Under the pieces are notes generated by a model that was given only the letters and a program-made list of their open reading frames with translations, had not been told where the DNA came from and did not search any database. Shown here in pieces: positions 24,966 through 31,658 of a stretch of 64,000 nt of DNA (the stretch's first letter is position 1; every line of letters starts with the position of its first letter). The position numbers and the translations under genes were made by a program. The stretch comes from an uncultured Bulleidia sp. (GTDB taxonomy: Bacteria > Bacillota_I > Bacilli_A > Erysipelotrichales > Erysipelotrichaceae): the NCBI GenBank assembly GCA_934754415.1, contig CAKVIS010000001.1:56794-120793 (forward strand), in the 5' to 3' direction.

Positions 24966-24972
24966 TGCTTAG

Positions 24973-25047
24973 GGCGACTAGTGGGACTCGAACCCACGAG
25001 TGCTGGAGCCACAATCCAGTGTGTTAACCAACTTCACCATAGCCGCC
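24973..25047 (-). tRNA. tRNA-His (GTG)
   Basis: The minus strand folds into a full cloverleaf: acceptor GCGGCTA pairs with TAGTCGC, with the histidine-specific extra G at -1 facing C73. The anticodon loop is TTGTGGC with anticodon GTG, and the T arm contains GTTCGAG. CCA is not encoded. The 3' end points towards the prophage, so the 3' half is the probable integration site, a common choice for tyrosine-integrase phages. The left attachment copy lies outside the window and cannot be compared. Confidence 0.96.
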
Positions 25048-25059
25048 ATGTGCTCCAAT

Positions 25060-25088
25060 ATAATACCCAAAATACCGTTTGATTGCAA
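25060..25088 (-). promoter_or_regulatory. Promoter of tRNA-His
   Basis: On the minus strand TTGCAA (25088-25083) and TATTAT (25065-25060) are 17 bases apart and 12 bases before the tRNA 5' end. It overlaps the divergent promoter of the metallohydrolase gene. Confidence 0.65.
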
Positions 25089-25107
25089 CAACTATTTTTT
25101 GTAGAAT
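25079..25107 (+). promoter_or_regulatory. Promoter of the YgjP-like gene, overlapping the tRNA promoter
   Basis: TTGATT (25079-25084) and TAGAAT (25102-25107) have a 17-base spacer and sit nine bases before the start codon. The -35 boxes of the two divergent promoters overlap, so they may compete for polymerase. Confidence 0.5.
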
Positions 25108-25116
25108 GAGGTTATT

Positions 25117-25818
25117 ATGAAAAAAGTCTTATATATTGCTATAAATCAACAGGAATATCCTGTAGAAATTACAAAGAAAAACATGAAAAGAATGATTATG
25201 AAAGTCGAAAAAGACGGAAAAATCAAAGTGAGTGCGGCAAGATACTTTTCTGACAGGGAAATTTTAAGTTTTATAGAAAACAAAAAGAACTGGCTGGAAA
25301 AAACTTTAAGAGCAGTAAAAATAGAACAGACACTGAATTCCTGTGAACAGGAAGGGCATGTCTATGTCTTTGGTAAGAAAAAGAAGGTGATAAAGCAAAA
25401 AGCTTTAAACTCATCTTTGACAGTAAAGGAAGATATATTCTATTATTCATTGTGTCATGAAGAAGATCTGGATGTCTTATTTAAACAGTACGCCAAAACT
25501 ATCATAGAAAAAAAGATTATGGTATTTAGATCTGCTTATGATACATGTATCTGCAGAAATCATCATCTGCAGTTACCAGTGATTACTGTAAGAGATATGC
25601 GAAGCAGATGGGGGTCTTGTACACCCTCTAAAGGAACCATACGCATTTCTTCAAGATTAATACATTATCCTGAAGAGTGTCTGCAATATGTCTTATTACA
25701 TGAATATGCGCACCTTTTACAGGCAAATCATTCCAGAGCATTTTATAAAATAGTGCAAACATATATGCCAGATTACAAAGAAAGAGAAAAATTATTGAAG
25801 GGAAAGAGCTACTTATGA
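25117..25818 (+). CDS. YgjP-like metal-dependent hydrolase (M48/WLM-type)
   Basis: The 233-residue protein has RDMRSRWGSCTPSKGTIRIS followed by LLHEYAHLLQANHSRAFY. This is the zinc-metallopeptidase signature HExxH with the third ligand region downstream, as in YgjP/DUF45 proteins. The N-terminal half binds no obvious cofactor. The family is widespread and probably has peptidase activity, but natural substrates are not established. It overlaps the mscS-like gene by four bases (ATGA), so the two are co-translated. It is the first host gene after the prophage. Confidence 0.88.
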   Translation: MKKVLYIAINQQEYPVEITKKNMKRMIMKVEKDGKIKVSAARYFSDREILSFIENKKNWLEKTLRAVKIEQTLNSCEQEGHVYVFGKKKKVIKQKALNSSLTVKEDIFYYSLCHEEDLDVLFKQYAKTIIEKKIMVFRSAYDTCICRNHHLQLPVITVRDMRSRWGSCTPSKGTIRISSRLIHYPEECLQYVLLHEYAHLLQANHSRAFYKIVQTYMPDYKEREKLLKGKSYL

Positions 25819-26690
25819 ATACAAACGTATGGAATATTGGAGAAAATGTATTTGAAAACGGATTGCTGGGCTTTCTGATACAGACAGCACTGGTTGTAGC
25901 TGTGACAGCCTGTATTGTGAAAACGATTCATAAAACGTTTAAAAAGCAAAGAGAGCTGAAAGACTATAAGAATCCTCTTATGCTTGCATATATTCAGAAA
26001 ACAATTGTGTCTGTTATTTATATTGTCGCTTTATTTGTTATATTGTATTCCATCACTCCTTTAAAAGGGGTAGGAAAAGCGGTTTTAGGTGCTACCAGTA
26101 TTCTTGCAGTTGGAGTATCTTTGGCAGCACAGGAATCCTTTTCGAATTTTATCGGTGGTTTTTTCCTTGCTTTATATCATCCGTTTAAAGAAGGGGATTA
26201 TATCTCTCTTCCAGAAAAAAATATAGCTGGATATATTCAGGAAATTTCTTTAAGACATACAGTTATTTCCACCTCACAGAACTCCAAAATTCTGATTCCT
26301 AATAATGTGATGAATTCTGCTATTGTGGAGAATAAAGGATTTCAGGATACTAAATATGCACAATTTGAATATATTGGGGTTTCTTATGATTCAGATATTG
26401 ATAAAGTCAGACAGGTAATATGTTCGGTACTGGAAACCACTGATGGTATCCTTGATGAAAGAAGTGCAGAAGAAAAACAGAATCATATACCGATTGACCG
26501 TATTATTATAGCTGCTTTTGATGATTCCAGTGTGCGTCTCAGATATTGCATCAGAACAAACAGTTTAAAGGAATACTGGCAGGTTGCCCCGGTTGTAAGA
26601 GAGAGGATTTTCAAGGAATTCAAAAAGGAAAATATAGAAATTCCTTATCCTATTACCACTGTCATTACTAAAAATGAAACGAAAATGTAA
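25815..26690 (+). CDS. MscS-family mechanosensitive channel
   Basis: The 291-residue membrane protein has three predicted transmembrane helices (about 18-38, 60-82 and 90-115). The pore helix region GVGKAVLGATSILAVGVSLAAQESF is followed by IGGFFLALYHPFKEGDYI, the typical MscS beta-domain entry. The cytoplasmic part carries LIPNNVMNSAIVENKG and a C-terminal alpha/beta domain. Such channels release solutes on hypo-osmotic shock. It is probably co-transcribed with the upstream metallohydrolase, and a hairpin terminator follows at 26721. Confidence 0.92.
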   Translation: MNTNVWNIGENVFENGLLGFLIQTALVVAVTACIVKTIHKTFKKQRELKDYKNPLMLAYIQKTIVSVIYIVALFVILYSITPLKGVGKAVLGATSILAVGVSLAAQESFSNFIGGFFLALYHPFKEGDYISLPEKNIAGYIQEISLRHTVISTSQNSKILIPNNVMNSAIVENKGFQDTKYAQFEYIGVSYDSDIDKVRQVICSVLETTDGILDERSAEEKQNHIPIDRIIIAAFDDSSVRLRYCIRTNSLKEYWQVAPVVRERIFKEFKKENIEIPYPITTVITKNETKM

Positions 26691-26720
26691 AGGCTTACAT
26701 GAAGTTGCGAAGAATTGATT

Positions 26721-26753
26721 AAAACATCAGGAACAGCTCTTGATGTTTTATTT
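26721..26753 (+). terminator. Terminator after mscS-like gene
   Basis: AAAACATCA (26721-26729) pairs with TGATGTTTT (26741-26749), followed by a T-rich tail. Confidence 0.7.
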
Positions 26754-26767
26754 ATATCCGTTAGAAT
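26740..26767 (+). promoter_or_regulatory. Possible promoter of 34-aa micro-gene
   Basis: TTGATG (26740-26745) and TAGAAT (26762-26767) are 16 bases apart. The -35 lies inside the 3' arm of the preceding terminator. The predicted start is about 40 bases before the small ORF. Confidence 0.45.
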
Positions 26768-26813
26768 ATAGGTATCAAGAAGTATTTGAAATCCAGAGAA
26801 ATGGAGAAAGATC

Positions 26814-26918
26814 ATGAACTATATCAACATTGTTTTCAACGTTAATAATGACTTGAAAGGATCTGAAAAAGCTCCTGTTTTCATTGAGGAATCCAAGTAC
26901 TTTCATGGTGTCAAATAA
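26814..26918 (+). CDS. Possible 34-residue micro-protein
   Basis: A 35-codon frame begins at ATG 26814 behind a well-placed GGAG and ends at TAA 26918. It has its own candidate promoter upstream and an intrinsic terminator starting at the stop codon. The peptide begins MNYINIVFNVNNDLKGSEK and ends ESKYFHGVK; no membrane segment is seen. The complete transcription-unit layout argues for a real gene, but length and lack of a recognised family keep this tentative. It could instead be a small RNA. Confidence 0.5.
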   Translation: MNYINIVFNVNNDLKGSEKAPVFIEESKYFHGVK

Positions 26919-26943
26919 GATGGATATTGCGTCCATCTTTTTT
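26919..26943 (+). terminator. Terminator after micro-gene
   Basis: GATGGA (26919-26924) pairs with TCCATC (26932-26937) around a 7-base loop, followed by six Ts. Confidence 0.75.
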
Positions 26944-26985
26944 ATCACTCGTTTGATTGAAATCATATAATAGGAGGAAACGATC

Positions 26986-27663
26986 ATGGATCAAACAAAT
27001 CAGGAATTCTTCGACGCAGCTGCCAGAGGGGACTTCGCTAAAGTATGCTCTCAGGTATCTAAAGGTGCTGACGTCAACGTCACAAATGGTGATGGAAGAA
27101 CTGCACTTATGAGAAGTGCAAAAAGAGGATATACGGATATCGTACGATTCCTGCTCGATAATGGAGCAGATGTACGCCTTCGCGACAAAAATAATAAAAC
27201 TGCATTAATGGGTGCGGCAAAGAAAGGTCATCTTGAAATCTGCAGAATGCTGGTTCATGCCGGTGCTGATGTCAATTCTCATGATAATAAGGGAAGAACT
27301 GCATTAATGAGAGCAGCACTTCTTGGTGAAACTGAAACAGTGGAATACCTCGTAAGAAAAGGCGCAGATGTAAATGCAAAGGATGAACAGGGAAGAACTG
27401 CACTGATGGAATCTGTTACAGCGTATAAAGAAGAAATCATTACATTCCTGTTAGATAGCGGTGCTGATGTAAATCAGGCTGATTACAGAGGCTGCACTGC
27501 ATTAATGAGAGCTGCATATATTGGTTATCCAAATCTGGTCAATGTATTACTGGCACATGGCGCAGATAAGACAATGAAAGACAACGAAGCTAATCTTGCC
27601 ATTCATTATGTGCGTAAAGAATGTCTTGCTGATCTTAAGGACATTCTGAAAGTTGAGGAATAA
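26986..27663 (+). CDS. Ankyrin-repeat protein
   Basis: The 225-residue protein consists almost entirely of about six ankyrin repeats of 33 residues. Each carries GRTALMRSA, LLDNGADVNxxD-type loops and a conserved G-x-TALM turn. Ankyrin stacks act as protein-binding scaffolds. No catalytic or membrane segment is present, so it is probably a cytoplasmic adaptor. A strong AGGAGG ribosome binding site precedes it. Its stop overlaps the start of an EF-G paralogue (TAATG), suggesting that the two are made together and may act together. That link is inference. Confidence 0.92.
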   Translation: MDQTNQEFFDAAARGDFAKVCSQVSKGADVNVTNGDGRTALMRSAKRGYTDIVRFLLDNGADVRLRDKNNKTALMGAAKKGHLEICRMLVHAGADVNSHDNKGRTALMRAALLGETETVEYLVRKGADVNAKDEQGRTALMESVTAYKEEIITFLLDSGADVNQADYRGCTALMRAAYIGYPNLVNVLLAHGADKTMKDNEANLAIHYVRKECLADLKDILKVEE

Positions 27664-29729
27664 TGCATATGAAAGACTATCTTGCTAATGAGGTACGAAA
27701 TGTCGTTGTATTAGGACATTCCGGTGCAGGTAAAACTGCAGTAATTGAAGGATGTATGCATTTCACTAAACGCATTGATAAAACAGGTAAAAATAATGAT
27801 GGAACCAGTGCACTGGATTTTGATCTGGAAGAAGGAAAACGTGGTACTTCCTGCTATTGTCATTTAGCTCCTGTAGAATGGAAAGAAAAGAAAATCAATT
27901 TTATTGATACACCTGGCTATATGGATTATGTAGGTGAAGAAGTTACAGGTTTATATGTTGGTGATAATGCACTGATTGTTATTGATGGCAAAGAAGGCGT
28001 AGAGCCTGGTACTCTTCGTGCATGGAAGGAAGCTGTATCCAAGAGAAAACTTCCTACGATTTTCTTTGTGAATAAGCTTGATGATCCAATGGCTGACTTT
28101 GATGCTATTCTGTCTGATCTTCGTGAGAAATACGGAAGTTCCGTCATTCCGTTTGAAGTTCCTATTTATAAAGGGGATAAGATTGTTGGAAGTGTCAATG
28201 TATTACGTCGTAAGGCATGGTATATTGCGAATCCGAAAGAGCCAAAACCTGTTCCTGAAGATTTACAGGATAAGGTAGAGGAATACTATGGAGAAATTGC
28301 TGAAGCAATTGCCATGACAGATGATGCATTACTGGAGAAGTTCTCTAATGAAGAAGAATATGATGAACATGAACTGGCTAAGGGATTACGTATCGGTGTA
28401 CGTTCTGGTGATATTCGCCCATTGTATTCAGGAAGTGCTGTACAGGAAATCGGTATTGAAAGATTACTGGATCTGATTACGGAATACTTCCCTAGCTATG
28501 CTGAAAAAGGTCATGTTCATGCGACAGGTATGAAGGACAATTCCATTGAAATGGAAACCAATGAAGATGAAGCATTGAGTGCTTTTGTCTTCAAGACAAT
28601 CATTGACCCGTTTGTAGGAAAGATTTCTTATCTGAAAGTTATGTCCGGTATCATGAATTCCGATTCTGAAGTGTATAACTCTAATAAAGACGCAACTGAA
28701 AAGATTTCTCAGATTTATGCGATTAACGGAAAGTATCAGATTGGTTTAGGTAAATTATTTACTGGTGATATTGGTGCAGTTGTAAAATTACAGTCCACAG
28801 AAACAAATGATACTTTATGTACAAGAAGCCGTGTTGTGAAATATGACCCTATCGAATATCCTGAACCAATGCTTGGATTTGCTGTTACGCCAAAGACAAA
28901 AGCAGATGAAGACAAGATGTCTGTAGGTATTCGTAATATGGAACAGGAAGATGGCACTATCCGACTGGAAAATAATGCAGAAACACATCAGCAGGTTCTG
29001 TACGGCGTCGGTGATCAGCATATCTCACTTGTATGTGCAAAATTGAAGTCAAAATACAAGGTAGACGTCAATCTGAGTACACCAATTGTTCAGTACCGTG
29101 AAACAATTAAAGGTACATCAGAAGCACAGGGCCGTTATAAGAAACAAAACGGTGGTGCCGGTATGTTTGGTGATGTCTGGGTAAGATTTGAACCATGTGA
29201 CAGTGAAGACATGGTATTTGCAGAAGAAGTATTTGGAGGAGCTGTACCTAAACAGTATTTCCCACCTGTAGAACAGGGACTAAGAGAATGCATGAATAAG
29301 GGGGTTCTTGCAGGGTATAAAGTAGTAGGCGTCAAAGCTACATTGTATGATGGCTCTTATCATCCTGTAGATTCTAAAGAAGCAGCATTTAAAGAAGCTG
29401 CAAGACTTGCGTATAACGAAGGTATGCCTAAAGCTAAGCCAGTGTTGTTGGAACCAATCGGTAAGATTACCATTACAGCACCTGAAGAATATACAGGTAC
29501 TTTGATTGGAGATATTACAAAACGTCGTGGTTCTATTCTGGATATGCATGCCAATGATGATGGTGATCAGGTCATTGAAGGGGAAGTACCAATGCGTGAA
29601 ATGTTGTCTTATGCTACAGAGCTGCGTTCCATGACACAGGGCATCGGCAGTTATGTGCTTGCTTTTGACAGATATGAACCTGCTCCAAAAGAAATTGCAG
29701 ATAAAGTGATTGCTGACGCAAAAAAATAA
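27663..29729 (+). CDS. EF-G-like translational GTPase (paralogue)
   Basis: The 688-residue protein has the five-domain EF-G architecture. G motifs are GHSGAGKT (G1), a GTS switch-I segment, DTPGY (G3), NKLD (G4) and SGSAVQ (G5), followed by domains III-V with a GGAGMFGDV stretch and a C-terminal ITKRRGSILDMH. DTPGY replaces the DTPGH of canonical EF-G, and G1 has GHSGAGKT rather than AHIDAGKT; both mark the EF-G2/EF-G-like branch of unclear function. It is not next to rpsL/rpsG/tuf, where fusA normally lies. The start may be ATG 27663 or 27669. Confidence 0.88.
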   Translation: MHMKDYLANEVRNVVVLGHSGAGKTAVIEGCMHFTKRIDKTGKNNDGTSALDFDLEEGKRGTSCYCHLAPVEWKEKKINFIDTPGYMDYVGEEVTGLYVGDNALIVIDGKEGVEPGTLRAWKEAVSKRKLPTIFFVNKLDDPMADFDAILSDLREKYGSSVIPFEVPIYKGDKIVGSVNVLRRKAWYIANPKEPKPVPEDLQDKVEEYYGEIAEAIAMTDDALLEKFSNEEEYDEHELAKGLRIGVRSGDIRPLYSGSAVQEIGIERLLDLITEYFPSYAEKGHVHATGMKDNSIEMETNEDEALSAFVFKTIIDPFVGKISYLKVMSGIMNSDSEVYNSNKDATEKISQIYAINGKYQIGLGKLFTGDIGAVVKLQSTETNDTLCTRSRVVKYDPIEYPEPMLGFAVTPKTKADEDKMSVGIRNMEQEDGTIRLENNAETHQQVLYGVGDQHISLVCAKLKSKYKVDVNLSTPIVQYRETIKGTSEAQGRYKKQNGGAGMFGDVWVRFEPCDSEDMVFAEEVFGGAVPKQYFPPVEQGLRECMNKGVLAGYKVVGVKATLYDGSYHPVDSKEAAFKEAARLAYNEGMPKAKPVLLEPIGKITITAPEEYTGTLIGDITKRRGSILDMHANDDGDQVIEGEVPMREMLSYATELRSMTQGIGSYVLAFDRYEPAPKEIADKVIADAKK

Positions 29730-29745
29730 GATTGTCTCTCTCTTG

Positions 29746-29776
29746 AAAAGCATCTATGGAAACATAGGTGTTTTTC
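29746..29776 (+). terminator. Terminator after EF-G paralogue
   Basis: CATCTATG (29751-29758) pairs with CATAGGTG (29763-29770) around GAAA, with A-rich and T-rich flanks. Confidence 0.78.
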
Positions 29777-29905
29777 TTATGGATTCTGACTTTTTTACAA
29801 AATGTATTAGAAATTTGTGACATCTTGGTTATACTAAGGGATGTAATGTGCTTTATTTGCTGAAAATGTATAAAGTAAGAGGGAGTTCTTGACATTATCA
29901 GGGTT

Positions 29906-29943
29906 GCATAAGAATGTAGGCTGCTAATATTTTTTTCTTATGC
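29906..29943. promoter_or_regulatory. Inverted repeat upstream of amino-acid permease
   Basis: GCATAAGAA (29906-29914) and TTCTTATGC (29935-29943) are perfect inverted repeats around 20 bases, directly after a TTGACA element at 29890-29895. They may form an operator or a leader hairpin controlling the permease. The rest of 29777-29997 shows no gene. Confidence 0.45.
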
Positions 29944-29997
29944 TCATTTCAGGTCATTACATGAAAGAAAGGAAGACATATAGTCTGAGAAAAGAAA

Positions 29998-31434
29998 ATG
30001 GATAATTCTAAGAAAATTAAATGGTATGCCTTGGCTTTTATGTGCTTTTCCACTTTATGGGGTTTTGGAAATGTTGTTAATGGCTTCATGTATTTCAATG
30101 GCATACAGGTCATCTTCTCATGGTTGATGATGTTTGCCTTGTACTTCATACCATATGCATTGATGGTAGGAGAACTTGGTTCCGCTTTTAAGAATAAGGG
30201 TGGAGGTGTTACTTCCTGGGTGCAGGAAACAGCAGGAAGTAAGATTGCGTATTATGCAGGCTGGACATACTGGGCAGTACATGTCAGTTATATTGCTGGA
30301 AAGAGTTCGGGTGGTTTAAAAGCTTTATCCTGGCTTGTGTTCAGGAATGCTGAAACGTATGACTCATTCCCGACTCTGTATATTCAGATTGCGGCATTAG
30401 TCATTCTGCTGTTGTTCTGTTACATTGCTTCAAGAGGTTTAAACCCATTAAAGAAACTGGCAACTATTGCAGGTTCCAGCATGTTTGTGTTGAGTATTTT
30501 GTATATTATTCTGATGTTTGGTGCACCATTAATCAATCCTGACGGTGGTTATGTTTCCATGGACTGGTCTTTGAAAAATCTGATTCCAAACTTTAATGTG
30601 GAATATATTACAAGTCTGTCAATTCTAGTGTTTGCAGTAGGTGGTATTGAAAAGATTTCTCCATACGTTAACAAGATGGAAGGTGATCCTTCTAAAGAGT
30701 TCCCGAAATCTATGATTTTTGCAGCCGTCATGGTAGTTATCTGTGCATTGTTTGGAACAATTGCAATGGGAATGATGTTTGATCCGGAAGTAATCAATGC
30801 CAGCGCCTCTGTGAAGCAGTCTTATATTTCCAATGGATCTTACTGGGCTTTCCAGAAACTTGGAAATTACTACGGTATCGGAAACCTGTTATTAATCATC
30901 TATGCTCTTGCTACTGCTGTAGGTCAGTTCTCTACATTGGTGATTTCTATTGATGCTCCATTACGTATGTTGCTGGAAGATGAAAATGCAGCAAAATTTG
31001 TTCCGAAAGGCTTATTGAAGCAGAATGAAAATGGTGCATATGTAAATGGTATCAAGATGGTTGCTGTATTAAGTGGAGGAATTATTCTTGCACAGATGAC
31101 AGTACCTGGTGCTGCAGCGGTACTGACACAGCTGAATAAGCTGAATTCTGTATGTATGCCATTCAGATATATCTGGGTATTCTTTGCCTATATTATGCTG
31201 AAAAAAGCAGGAGATACTTTCCATCAGGATTATCACTTTGTCAAAGGCAAGACTTTGGGTATCCTCTTTGGTGGATGGTGTTTCTTTGTTACCTTGTTCT
31301 GCTGTATCACAGGTATGTATTCTTCAGATCCTGCAACAATGATGCTTAATGTTGTTACTCCGGTAGTATTGATCCTTTTAGGCCTGATTCTTCCAAAAAT
31401 CAGAGCAGCACAGGATAAAAAAGAAAATATATAG
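29998..31434 (+). CDS. APC-superfamily amino-acid permease
   Basis: The 478-residue polytopic membrane protein has about 12 predicted helices and begins MDNSKKIKWYALAFMCFSTL. Helix 1 has the unwound G-rich segment TLWGFGNVVNG typical of APC transporters, followed by a GGGVTSWVQETAG loop and AVGGIEKISPYVNKM. It resembles glutamate/GABA-antiporter-type permeases, but the substrate cannot be fixed. It stands alone between terminators with a long upstream leader containing an inverted repeat, so it is probably regulated separately. The ribosome binding site is weak. Confidence 0.88.
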   Translation: MDNSKKIKWYALAFMCFSTLWGFGNVVNGFMYFNGIQVIFSWLMMFALYFIPYALMVGELGSAFKNKGGGVTSWVQETAGSKIAYYAGWTYWAVHVSYIAGKSSGGLKALSWLVFRNAETYDSFPTLYIQIAALVILLLFCYIASRGLNPLKKLATIAGSSMFVLSILYIILMFGAPLINPDGGYVSMDWSLKNLIPNFNVEYITSLSILVFAVGGIEKISPYVNKMEGDPSKEFPKSMIFAAVMVVICALFGTIAMGMMFDPEVINASASVKQSYISNGSYWAFQKLGNYYGIGNLLLIIYALATAVGQFSTLVISIDAPLRMLLEDENAAKFVPKGLLKQNENGAYVNGIKMVAVLSGGIILAQMTVPGAAAVLTQLNKLNSVCMPFRYIWVFFAYIMLKKAGDTFHQDYHFVKGKTLGILFGGWCFFVTLFCCITGMYSSDPATMMLNVVTPVVLILLGLILPKIRAAQDKKENI

Positions 31435-31443
31435 TGAAGAAAA

Positions 31444-31478
31444 GGTGATTACTGTTTAAGAAAGTAATCATCTTTTTT
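31444..31478 (+). terminator. Terminator after permease
   Basis: TGATTACT (31446-31453) pairs with AGTAATCA (31463-31470), followed by TCTTTTTTC. Confidence 0.85.
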
Positions 31479-31586
31479 CTTCAAATATTTTCTTTTTATG
31501 AAGAAATATTTTACAGCTGATTTTAGAGATTTATAAATAATTCGATGAAATGGGCGTGATTTAAAGTGGAGCTGAAAAATTAAAAC

Positions 31587-31604
31587 TTGTTAGACCTTTA
31601 ACAT
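31587..31604 (+). promoter_or_regulatory. Rex-like operator upstream of pyruvate:ferredoxin oxidoreductase
   Basis: TTGTTAGACCTTTAACAT fits the 18-base clostridial Rex pattern TTGTTAA-N4-TTAACAA with mismatches at positions 7 and 18 only. Rex senses the NADH/NAD+ ratio and controls fermentation genes. It lies 55 bases before the start codon. Confidence 0.5.
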
Positions 31605-31610
31605 ATGGAA

Positions 31611-31634
31611 AACGATTACAAATCGTTGTATACT
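31611..31634 (+). promoter_or_regulatory. Palindrome and -10 element of nifJ promoter
   Basis: AACGATT and AATCGTT (31611-31627) form a perfect 7-3-7 palindrome immediately before a TATACT -10 box (31629-31634). No good -35 is seen at 17 bases, which suggests an activator-dependent promoter or one regulated through the palindrome. Confidence 0.5.
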
Positions 31635-31658
31635 ATATGTGACTTTTTAGGAGGACTT

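Larger units (their letters stand above)
1..24972. mobile_element. Prophage (siphophage, HK97-type head), left end outside window
   Basis: The run from terminase to holin on the plus strand follows the standard late-gene order of temperate siphophages of Bacillota: packaging, head, connectors, tail, fibres, lysis. It stops 80 bases before the 3' end of a tRNA-His gene, and the genes beyond are ordinary host genes. No integrase, repressor or replication genes are seen, so they must lie left of base 1. The late genes are all open, with tight overlaps and good ribosome binding sites, so there is no sign of decay in the visible part. Whether the phage can be induced cannot be judged from this portion. 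Confidence 0.93.

Noticed and set aside
31605..31658. Longer start for pyruvate:ferredoxin oxidoreductase at ATG 31605
   Set aside because: The 18 extra residues cover the palindrome and -10 element and have no ribosome binding site; ATG 31659 follows AGGAGG.
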